DNA of 49,293 nt, taken from NCBI GenBank assembly GCA_021201815.1, contig JAJQEC010000068.1:1-49293 (forward strand). Direction: 5' to 3'. This document shows, in pieces, positions 1-6,648 of this stretch. This stretch comes from Candidatus Azobacteroides sp. GTDB taxonomy: Bacteria; Bacteroidota; Bacteroidia; Bacteroidales; WRGA01. Under the pieces are notes generated by a model that saw only the letters and a list, made by a program, of their open reading frames with translations, did no database searches and had not been told where the DNA came from. The position numbers were made by a program, and so were the translations under genes. The number at the start of each line of letters is the position of its first letter. Position 1 is the stretch's first letter.

Positions 1-12
1 TCTCATGCAAAC

Positions 13-56
13 GTACGAGGGGAGTACCTTTGGCTTCGCCAAACGGGTGGGGTTTG
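13..56 (-). repeat. Interspersed hairpin element, copy D (diverged)
   Basis: Read on the minus strand this matches the core of the copies at 90-157 and 1446-1502: a short inverted repeat around GGCGAAGCC, then CCAAAGGTACTCCCCT. It is less conserved than the other copies and probably truncated by the window edge. No coding potential is seen. Confidence 0.5.
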
Positions 57-89
57 GTGAAAAGTAGCTGGGCTACCTTTCTGTTTTTT

Positions 90-157
90 CAACCGTGGGT
101 TAACCCTTCCCCTTTTCCGCAGGAAAAGGTACTTCCCTTCCAGGAAGGGAAGAGTGG
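90..157 (+). repeat. Interspersed hairpin element, copy A
   Basis: The element reads TCAACCG, GGGTTAACCC, TTCCCCTTTT, a short variable loop, AAAAGGTACTTCCCTT, a second loop, then AAGGGAAGAGT. It can fold as two consecutive hairpins (CCTTTT/AAAAGG and CTTCCCTT/AAGGGAAG). Almost the same sequence lies in inverted orientation at 1272-1342, so the two copies bracket the palindrome array and the broken HU-family gene. Confidence 0.75.
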
Positions 158-197
158 CAGCTTCCCGTAAAAAACACCCGGAAAACTTGACTTTCCC

Positions 198-347
198 TCA
201 AAAAAGCAGTATCTTTATATCCCGAGGATAGACCATGTGATAAATGTATTCAGGGGCATTAAAAAAGCCCTGATACCCTTCACCAGCCTCTTGCAGGATG
301 TCCTCCCTTACTTCCGCAAGGAAACATTTTAATCTCCATTTGGGATT
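198..347 (-). pseudogene. Possible coding remnant, about 45 codons
   Basis: On the minus strand one frame stays open for about 45 codons, ends at TGA (198-200), and reads like real protein, including AEVREDILQEAGEGYQGFF and HMVYPRDIKILLF. It has no ATG before an upstream stop. The local GC is higher than in surrounding intergenic DNA. It could be the C-terminal scrap of a degraded gene. I do not recognise the family, and a chance open frame cannot be excluded. Confidence 0.25.
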
Positions 348-357
348 TCATCGTCTG

Positions 358-511
358 ACATATGTGAGACGAACGCCCCACATATGTAGAACGATCGTCT
401 CACATATGTGGGGCGTTCGTTCCACATATATGCAACGATAACATTATGCTTTCATTTGTACGACATTGGCCTTTCATTTGTATGACATTACGCTTTTATT
501 TATCTAACTTC
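358..511. repeat. 22-bp-register palindrome array 1
   Basis: The palindrome ACATATGT starts at 358, 380 and 402, and a one-base variant ACATATAT at 424, so the spacing is exactly 22 bp each time. The register continues with a different unit: CTTTCATTTGTAYGACATT starts at 449 and 471, and a decayed copy (CTTTTATTTATC) at 493, again 22 bp apart. Between the ACATATGT cores lie smaller symmetric centres (CGAACG, CGATCG, CGTTCG) offset by 11 bp. As a result 370-419 is one large inverted repeat with CGAACGCCCCACATATGT as its left arm. The repeat is too short and too variable for a CRISPR. Function unknown. Confidence 0.8.
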
Positions 512-587
512 AGAATGTTAGTAACTTGTAAATAGTTTTTCTTAATTTTACCACAAGAAAAACGATCCGCTCTTAAAAATACAAACA

Positions 588-1192
588 ATAAAAGCGAAAT
601 ACGATGTGTATGAGATGCCGGTTGCCGGTGAAGATAAAGGGAAAAAACAGTATTGTGCCCGGCTGGTGCCTTCAGGAACAGTAAATATAAAGCAACTGAC
701 TGAAAAACTTCAATATGGACGGTCCATCACGTTGGTAGAGATCCAGGGAGTGCTTGCCGGCTTAATCCACGAATTGGAGGTTGCCCTGCAGCAGGGAGAA
801 CGCATTCACCTGGACGGGCTGGGGTATTTCCGGATGAAGATCAGCAGTGAACCGGTGAAGATCCGGAGAAAATGCGGGCGGAGTATGTACGGTTTAAATC
901 CATTGCTTTCCTTCCGGAAAAGAGCCTGAAAAAGAAGCTGGCCGGGACGAAGTTTATCCGTTCTCCCAGGAAGAACCATTCCCAAAATCATTCTGAGGAA
1001 ATCATGAAGGAAAAACTGGCTTCTTATTTTCTGGAGCATCCTTTTATTACCCGCGCGGAATTCCAGAAGTTATGTGGTTACACAAAAAACATGGCGCTCC
1101 AGAAACTGAATGAGATGATCAAAGAGGGGAAATTAAAAAAGGAAGGAATAAACCGTTTCCCGGTATATGCGCCGATAAAAGGGAAGAAGTAA
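588..1192 (+). pseudogene. HU-family (HU-related, TIGR01201-like) DNA-binding protein with C-terminal winged-helix-like extension, broken
   Basis: Read through one frameshift this would be a protein of about 200 residues. The first two thirds match the Bacteroidota HU-related family: AKYDVYEMPV, YCARLVPSGTV, GERIHLDGLGYFRM, then in another frame RAEYVRFKSIAFLPEKSL. About 65 basic C-terminal residues (ITRAEFQKLCGY, ALQKLNEMIKEGKLKKEG) look like a winged-helix domain. There are two lesions. Homology runs upstream to codon ATA at 588, where the family would have ATG. A single missing base near 858-862 would restore ...EPVKDPEKMRAEY...; as it stands the first frame ends at 929. Fallback starts are GTG 606 or ATG 615. 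A -1 slip at GAAAATG (868-874) is a less likely way to make the full protein. It lies directly downstream of palindrome array 1. A sequencing error at the frameshift is possible. Confidence 0.7.
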
Positions 1193-1271
1193 AAGCAGGA
1201 GCACAACCGGATTGTCATTCGAAGTTTTAACTTCTTTTGGTGAAGGAAAAAGAGATGGTTATCACGAAATC

Positions 1272-1342
1272 CTACTCTTCCCTTCTGCGAAGGGAAGTAC
1301 CTTTTGGCTTTGCCAAAAGGGGAAGGGTTAACCCTCGGTTGA
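1272..1342 (-). repeat. Interspersed hairpin element, copy B
   Basis: Its reverse complement matches copy A (90-157) nearly base for base outside the two loops: TCAACCGAGGGTTAACCC, TTCCCCTTTT, loop GGCAAAGCC, AAAAGGTACTTCCCTT, loop, AAGGGAAGAGT. The loops differ while the stems are conserved, which suggests the structure is what is maintained. Confidence 0.75.
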
Positions 1343-1445
1343 ATAACCCGCAAGAAAACAGAAGTTACACAGAATAAAATAAATCAGTTAGGTATCAAAA
1401 AGGTCTAAGCATTTTTCTTGTCTGGTTGCTCTAATACTTATCAAC

Positions 1446-1502
1446 AAACCCCTCCCCTTTTCCGAGGGAAAAGGTACTCCCCTTCTCCGAGGGGAGAGTT
1501 GG
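1446..1502 (+). repeat. Interspersed hairpin element, copy C
   Basis: It contains CCCCTCCCCTTTT, loop CCGAGGG, AAAAGGTACTCCCCTT, a short loop, then AGGGGAGAGTT. Base changes in one arm are mirrored in the other (CCCCTT with AGGGG, against CCCTT with AAGGG in copies A and B), so pairing is preserved. Confidence 0.7.
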
Positions 1503-1544
1503 TAAAAAACCGGAGAAGAAACTATCCTGAAATGTACGAGAGTT

Positions 1545-2183
1545 TTAATAGGAAATTAATCCGAAAGCAGGAGTATCTATTGCATTTTCCTTCTCAATAA
1601 AACCCTTTAAGTCAACCGTTGCTATGATAACAGGTTCTATTTTCATTATTCCGATTTGTTTGCTTTCCTCATCTTCATCCGAAAGTAACTCAGTTAACCC
1701 GGAAAATGTCAACTGAAGACTTTTTCCTTCCTGAACAAAGTCGCAGATATCCTGAAAGTAACTGATAAAAGATGAATCGGAATAATCTTCCAACCTGGTC
1801 TGCTCCGGAAGCTCAAAATCGGCAAACAATTCATCATTTATATAGGTCCTGCTGGCAAAATTGATGGTCGTCTCTTTTATTTCCCCTTCATTATCCATGA
1901 TAGTAATAAACAACTCCTTAACAAACAACTCAATTGGCTGATTCCGGTATTTATCTAACTCGCTGAATAAAGATTGCTGAATATAAAAACTTAACACTTC
2001 TCCGTAGAAAGGAGAGAATCCGGCAGGGACAGTTTCTGCATCAGATAAGAACAAAGGGATCTCCAGAGAAACATGACTCAATTCAATTTCCCGGAGATTA
2101 GATTCCTTTTCCGTACAGGATAATTGAAAAAAAGATAACAATATAAATACACAAAAGGGTAAAAAAATCCCTGTAATCTTCAT
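1545..2183 (-). CDS. Hypothetical lipoprotein
   Basis: A 212-residue protein with a lipoprotein signal peptide (MKITGIF, hydrophobic stretch, then QLSC). It would be anchored to an envelope membrane. The mature part is acidic, with a conserved-looking core (VSLEIPLFL, SPFYGEVLSFYIQ, LTFSGLTELL). I do not recognise the family. The start is the ATG at 2183; an upstream open extension lacks a signal peptide and runs across the promoter. A promoter (TAAATTTG at 2252-2259, TTG 18 bp further upstream) gives a leader of roughly 60 bases. It is divergent to a similar-sized lipoprotein gene followed by a DUF5723-type outer-membrane protein, so the three may form one envelope locus. Confidence 0.75.
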   Translation of the reverse strand: MKITGIFLPFCVFILLSFFQLSCTEKESNLREIELSHVSLEIPLFLSDAETVPAGFSPFYGEVLSFYIQQSLFSELDKYRNQPIELFVKELFITIMDNEGEIKETTINFASRTYINDELFADFELPEQTRLEDYSDSSFISYFQDICDFVQEGKSLQLTFSGLTELLSDEDEESKQIGIMKIEPVIIATVDLKGFIEKENAIDTPAFGLISY

Positions 2184-2251
2184 ATTACATACACTATTTA
2201 AAGAATAAAGTCTACACACCCAGGAATAATTCCACAGATTGAAACCGGGTA

Positions 2252-2280
2252 CAAATTTAATATTTTCATTGTAAATACAA
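2252..2280 (-). promoter_or_regulatory. Promoter for the 1545-2183 lipoprotein gene
   Basis: The minus strand reads TTG (2278-2280), 18 bp, then TAAATTTG (2252-2259), fitting the Bacteroidota sigma-ABfr consensus. It is divergent from the plus-strand -7 box TATATTTG at 2319-2326. Confidence 0.6.
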
Positions 2281-2318
2281 TAAGGCAACTCTCCTAATCG
2301 AAAAAGAAAAATTATCCT

Positions 2319-2326
2319 TATATTTG
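2319..2326 (+). promoter_or_regulatory. Promoter -7 box for the 2354-4470 operon
   Basis: TATATTTG matches TAnnTTTG and lies 28 bases before the ATG at 2354. No clear TTG is seen at -33. Confidence 0.5.
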
Positions 2327-2353
2327 CCGCCTCAATCAAAAATCACACGAACT

Positions 2354-2971
2354 ATGAAAAAAATAACTTTTACGAAAGTTTTTCTTTCCCTGCTCTCCTT
2401 TTTGCTCTTTTTCTCTTGTATCGATAGCAAATATGATATAAATGATCTGCAGGATGAAGTAATTCTCAGCCAGAATGGAATCATCTTACCTATTGGCAAT
2501 CTTCAGAAATGGGACTTTGAACGGTATGTATATATTGAAGACGGGAAATTGGTATTTACTGAAAATACGGACATATTCACCGAAGACTTTTTCGATTACT
2601 TCATTTATACTTATAAAGGTGAAGAAAAAAGCATCGGAGCGCTTCAATTAAGTGGCAATATACACGCACAGGTTTTCAGATGTGAGGCAAATACAACCCT
2701 GGAAGTAGAAGCAATAGTAGTCTCTGCCAATGGAGAAGAGATCGGATCTCCGCTGGTTCAGACGGCATACAGGGTAACGGACCTGCAGCAAGGAGGACAA
2801 AAAATAGTATTAGAGATTTCGGAAGATGAAATATTATTGATGAAATACAAACAAGCAAAAAGCCTTCTTTTCAAATTTACTCTTAATATAGACCTTCTTT
2901 CACTAACTCCTGAAGATTATATCCAGCTAAAAAATCTGAAACTTATATCAGAAGGAGGAATCCATATTTAA
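2354..2971 (+). CDS. Hypothetical lipoprotein upstream of a DUF5723 gene
   Basis: A 205-residue protein with a lipoprotein signal (MKKITFTKVFLSLLSFLLFF then SCIDSKYDIN). The mature region looks like a beta-rich envelope protein (GIILPIGNLQKWDFERYVYI). I do not recognise the family. The ATG at 2354 is chosen because it starts the signal peptide and lies just downstream of the -7 box; an open extension to 2324 overlaps that box. The next gene begins 35 bases after its stop on the same strand, so the two are probably co-transcribed and may act in the same envelope process. Confidence 0.75.
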   Translation: MKKITFTKVFLSLLSFLLFFSCIDSKYDINDLQDEVILSQNGIILPIGNLQKWDFERYVYIEDGKLVFTENTDIFTEDFFDYFIYTYKGEEKSIGALQLSGNIHAQVFRCEANTTLEVEAIVVSANGEEIGSPLVQTAYRVTDLQQGGQKIVLEISEDEILLMKYKQAKSLLFKFTLNIDLLSLTPEDYIQLKNLKLISEGGIHI

Positions 2972-3006
2972 ATACGACCATTTATTTCCATTAAAAAATT
3001 AATACG

Positions 3007-4470
3007 ATGAAAAGTTATATTACTCCTATTTATATAGTAGTTTGCTTATTTTTTTATATTTCAATCACACAGGCACAATCGGTTTCTTCTGATTATTTTA
3101 TAAAGACCTCCCCTACCCGATCTTCTTTAAATCCGGCTTTCAGGCCATTACAGGGTTACATAGGAATACCTTTTCTTACCAATATACAAGCCGATGTAAA
3201 AACAAATACCATTAATTTAAAACACTTGACATTTTTTAACGACGGAGAACTGGTAAGCTTTCTGCACCCTAGTGTAAATGCCCGCTCTTTCTTAGCCGAT
3301 ATGGCAAGCAACAATTATATTTCAGCCAATGTAAATTATAAAATTTTCTCCTTAGGTTTCTACAAGGAAAACACCTTCTGGACGGTAGACCTGGGTATTC
3401 GCGCACATAGTGACCTGAGGGTCCCTAAAGACCTCTTTTCTTTCCTGAAAGAAGGGTTTACTCACGAAGAAGATAAATTACCATCTAAATTATACGATCT
3501 TAAAAATACAAATGCAACCTTATCTGCCTTTTATGAAGCAGGAGTGGGATATTCAAAATCTTTTCCGGACAAACATTTATCGGTAGGAGCGAAAGCAAAA
3601 GCACTCGTCGGAATAGGAAATTTCGATCTTAATGTAAAACAACTGAATATACAGGCTTTTGATGAGGAGTGGATCATAAAGGGAAAATCTACTTTCACCG
3701 GAACCCTTCCGGGTCTTAAAGCAAACTATGATATGAATGACGAAGGAGAAGAAGTTTTTGATGATTTTGATATAGATGGAGGTCTGGGAGTTGCCGGGAT
3801 CGGACTGGGTTTTGACCTGGGAGCTGTATATGATTTCAAAGGAATCGCAGAAAACATGAGTAATAATAACATGGCTGAAATACTCAGAAAAACAAAAATC
3901 TCCCTGGCTTTTACAGACATAGGTTTTGTTTCGTGGTTTGGAAACCATACGGTGAAACAAACATCTTCGGACATAGACAAAGTGGTTTCGGCAAAAGATT
4001 ATAACGATGATACGCCATTAGGAGATCGACTGGACGATATTATCGATGATTTTGAAAATATCCTGGATTTTAAAAGAGATAATGAATCCAACAAAGGGTA
4101 CTCAACAAGGTTATTTACAACAATGAACCTGGGACTAGAATATGAAGTATGGGAAAACAATATGACCGCAGGACTTCTTTCCTCTACTCAATTCGGCAAA
4201 TATCATACAAACACGGAATTTACATTATCAGCTAACTATCACAATCCACAAAGAGAATGGTTAGCAGCTACCCTTAGCTATTCTTTTATCCATAGCTATT
4301 TTAATACATTCGGGCTGGCGATACATCTGGCTCCGCGAAAAGGAATAAATTTCTTCCTGGCAAGTGATTACATTATTTTCCATGTGAACAATCAATTTAT
4401 CCCGACAAGCTCTAAAGCGGTTAATTTTCAGATAGGGTTTTCTATCCCGATGGGAGAAAGAAAAAGCTAA
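3007..4470 (+). CDS. DUF5723-like outer-membrane protein
   Basis: A 487-residue protein with a signal peptide ending near ISITQAQ. The mature N-terminus (DYFIKTSPTRSSLNPAFRP) and the alternating beta-strand pattern through the C-terminus resemble the Bacteroidota DUF5723 family, annotated as outer-membrane beta-barrel proteins of unknown function. An acidic Gly/Asp-rich loop lies around residues 245-265 (DEGEEVFDDFDIDGG), and the C-terminus returns to barrel-like strands (VNFQIGFSIPMGERKS). It is the second gene of an operon with the lipoprotein at 2354-2971 and is followed by a terminator hairpin at 4484-4514. The family call is from recall of the N-terminal pattern. A function cannot be given. 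Confidence 0.75.
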   Translation: MKSYITPIYIVVCLFFYISITQAQSVSSDYFIKTSPTRSSLNPAFRPLQGYIGIPFLTNIQADVKTNTINLKHLTFFNDGELVSFLHPSVNARSFLADMASNNYISANVNYKIFSLGFYKENTFWTVDLGIRAHSDLRVPKDLFSFLKEGFTHEEDKLPSKLYDLKNTNATLSAFYEAGVGYSKSFPDKHLSVGAKAKALVGIGNFDLNVKQLNIQAFDEEWIIKGKSTFTGTLPGLKANYDMNDEGEEVFDDFDIDGGLGVAGIGLGFDLGAVYDFKGIAENMSNNNMAEILRKTKISLAFTDIGFVSWFGNHTVKQTSSDIDKVVSAKDYNDDTPLGDRLDDIIDDFENILDFKRDNESNKGYSTRLFTTMNLGLEYEVWENNMTAGLLSSTQFGKYHTNTEFTLSANYHNPQREWLAATLSYSFIHSYFNTFGLAIHLAPRKGINFFLASDYIIFHVNNQFIPTSSKAVNFQIGFSIPMGERKS

Positions 4471-4483
4471 GCACTAAGTATTA

Positions 4484-4514
4484 AAAAAGGTTGATTTATG
4501 TAATCAACCTTTTT
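4484..4514. terminator. Bidirectional terminator between the DUF5723 gene and typA
   Basis: AGGTTGATT pairs with AATCAACCT around a 5-base loop, with A-rich sequence on the left and TTTT on the right. It can serve both converging genes. Confidence 0.8.
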
Positions 4515-4534
4515 AATTCTTGTTTCTTAATTTA

Positions 4535-6334
4535 TTATTTTTTAGCCAGACGTTTCCGTTCATTTTCATCCAGAATAATTTTCCGGAGACGCATATAGTT
4601 GGGAGTCACTTCTACATATTCATCTTCTTTAATATATTCCAGTGCTTCTTCCAGACTGAACACAACAGGCGGAGCAAGTTTCACTTTATCATCTGCCCCA
4701 GATGCCCGCATATTCGTTAACTTTTTAGATTTGGTTACGTTTACGACCAGATCTCCTTCTTTATTATTTTCCCCGACAACCTGTCCGGCATACACTTCTT
4801 CTTGCGGATGAACAAAGAAACGTCCCCGGTCCTGCAATTTATCCAACGCATAGGCAAATGCCGTACCTGTTTCCATTACAATAATAGAACCGTTCACACG
4901 CCGTTCGATATTTCCTTTCCAGGGCTGGTATTCCAGAAAGCGGTGAGCCATAATCGCTTCTCCGGATGATGCCGTAAGCACATTATTTCTTAAGCCGATG
5001 ATACCTCTTGAAGGAATTTGAAATTCCATATGAACACGATCTCCCTGACGTTCCATAGATAATAAATCTCCTTTTCTGCGGGTTACCATATCTATGATTT
5101 TACTTGAAAATTCATCCGGAAGGTTAATCGTCAACTGCTCTACAGGTTCACATTTTTCAGCCCCTATATCTTTCAGGATTACCTGAGGCTGTCCCACCTG
5201 CAATTCATATCCTTCCCGGCGCATGGTTTCAATCAATACGGAAAGATGCAATACCCCTCTTCCGAAAACGGTCCATACATCCGAATCCGGTGATTTTTCT
5301 ACCCGCAAAGCCAGGTTACGGTCCAGTTCTTTTATAAGACGTTCATGAATATGCCTGGAAGTTACATATTTTCCATCTTTACCAAAAAACGGACTATCAT
5401 TTATAGTAAAGACCATACTCATAGTAGGTTCATCAATAGCAATAGGATCCAGTGGTTCCGGCTGTTGCAGGTCAGTAATCGTATCCCCGATTTCAAAACC
5501 GTCGATTCCGACCAACGCACATATATCACCGGAAGAAACCGATTGTGTTTTTGTCCTACCCAGCCCTTCAAATACATGCAATTCCTTTATGCGGGATTTA
5601 ACAATAGAACCGTCTCTTTTACAAAGTGCCACATCCATTCCCTCTTTCAGTTCTCCCCTATGTACACGTCCGACAGCAATTCGTCCGACATAAGAAGAAA
5701 AATCCAATGAAGTAATCAGCATCTGAGGAATTCCGTCCCGTTTTTTCGGAGCCGGAATATGCTCTACAATAGCATCCAGCAAGGTAAAAATATCCTCTTT
5801 AGGTGCTTTCCAGTCATCAGACATCCATCCTTGTTTCGCCGAACCATAAATAGTAGGAAAGTCCAACTGTTCCTCCGTAGCATCCAGATTAAACATCAGA
5901 TCAAATACCATTTCCTGTACTTCTTCCGGACGACAATTCGGTTTATCGACTTTATTAATGACAACAATAGGTTTTAAACCTAAACTTAATGCTTTCTGAA
6001 GCACAAAACGAGTTTGAGGCATAGGGCCTTCAAACGCATCTACCAGCAACAGACAACCATCGGCCATGTTCAGTACCCGTTCTACTTCCCCTCCGAAGTC
6101 GGCGTGTCCGGGAGTATCTATGATATTAATTTTATGGTCTTTGTAGTTTATAGAGACATTTTTTGAAAGGATAGTTATCCCCCGTTCCCGTTCCAGATCA
6201 TTATTATCAAGAATCAATTCACCGGTTTGCTGATTCTCCCTGAAAAGATGGCCGGCCATCAGCATTTTATCTACCAGTGTGGTTTTTCCATGATCCACAT
6301 GGGCTATAATAGCAATATTTCTTATTTTTTGCAT
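4535..6334 (-). CDS. typA: GTP-binding protein TypA/BipA
   Basis: A 599-residue translational GTPase of the EF-G/LepA superfamily that binds the ribosome and is needed for normal 50S assembly and stress or cold growth. G motifs are in order: AHVDHGKT (about residues 11-18), [18 protein letters not shown] and NKVDKP. Domain II, the domain III-like region and the BipA C-terminal domain ([16 protein letters not shown]) follow. The length is normal. The start is ATG 6334 ([14 protein letters not shown]); a 7-codon upstream extension would begin inside the promoter (TACCTTTG at 6353-6360). It is a single-gene unit converging on the DUF5723 operon. Confidence 0.96.
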   Translation of the reverse strand: MQKIRNIAIIAHVDHGKTTLVDKMLMAGHLFRENQQTGELILDNNDLERERGITILSKNVSINYKDHKINIIDTPGHADFGGEVERVLNMADGCLLLVDAFEGPMPQTRFVLQKALSLGLKPIVVINKVDKPNCRPEEVQEMVFDLMFNLDATEEQLDFPTIYGSAKQGWMSDDWKAPKEDIFTLLDAIVEHIPAPKKRDGIPQMLITSLDFSSYVGRIAVGRVHRGELKEGMDVALCKRDGSIVKSRIKELHVFEGLGRTKTQSVSSGDICALVGIDGFEIGDTITDLQQPEPLDPIAIDEPTMSMVFTINDSPFFGKDGKYVTSRHIHERLIKELDRNLALRVEKSPDSDVWTVFGRGVLHLSVLIETMRREGYELQVGQPQVILKDIGAEKCEPVEQLTINLPDEFSSKIIDMVTRRKGDLLSMERQGDRVHMEFQIPSRGIIGLRNNVLTASSGEAIMAHRFLEYQPWKGNIERRVNGSIIVMETGTAFAYALDKLQDRGRFFVHPQEEVYAGQVVGENNKEGDLVVNVTKSKKLTNMRASGADDKVKLAPPVVFSLEEALEYIKEDEYVEVTPNYMRLRKIILDENERKRLAKK

Positions 6335-6352
6335 ACTTATTTTTTTGGGCTG

Positions 6353-6360
6353 CAAAGGTA
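6353..6360 (-). promoter_or_regulatory. typA promoter -7 box
   Basis: The minus strand reads TACCTTTG (TAnnTTTG), 18 bases before the ATG at 6334. It fixes the typA start. The rest of the 6361-6648 gap is AT-rich and I see no further feature in it. Confidence 0.6.
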
Positions 6361-6648
6361 CGATAAAAAAATAAACATTTTAATATAAATATCTGATACA
6401 TCTTTTGTCCCCTTTCTAAACCCTTAAAATTACGGTTCTATAAAAAATCCTTATTTTCATGAAACATACAAAAGCTTAGAATTCAAAATACTAATTACAA
6501 ACACGTTATCCAATTAAAAAAGTTGCATAAAGGAAAGCAATTTCAATCGTTTGCATAATATATTAATGGATTTTAATGCAACAAATAACATGATTTTCAT
6601 ATTTTACTCACCTTTGTCATAATTTTAAATTGTCGTAAAAGCGTAACA

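Larger units (their letters stand above)
1..587. other. Non-coding, repeat-rich edge
   Basis: This stretch has no intact gene. It holds two copies of the interspersed hairpin element (13-56 and 90-157), a possible minus-strand coding remnant (198-347), the 22-bp-register palindrome array (about 358-511, with a weak unit at 336-357) and an AT-rich leader before the broken HU-family gene. I see no tRNA or integrase gene in it. Confidence 0.6.
1193..1544. other. Intergenic repeat region
   Basis: It holds two copies of the interspersed hairpin element: 1272-1342 on the minus strand and 1446-1502 on the plus strand. The rest is unremarkable sequence. A short open frame here is produced by the repeat itself. 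Confidence 0.6.

Noticed and set aside
358-511. CRISPR array
   Set aside because: Repeats are only 8-19 bp, spacers about 3-14 bp, the unit changes along the array, and there are no cas genes in the window.
858-874. Programmed -1 frameshift in the HU-family gene
   Set aside because: There is no X-XXY-YYZ slippery heptamer, and loss of the ATG start points to decay instead.
1418-1600. 60-codon plus-strand open frame
   Set aside because: Most of it is the interspersed hairpin element (copy C) read as protein; no start signal or family resemblance.
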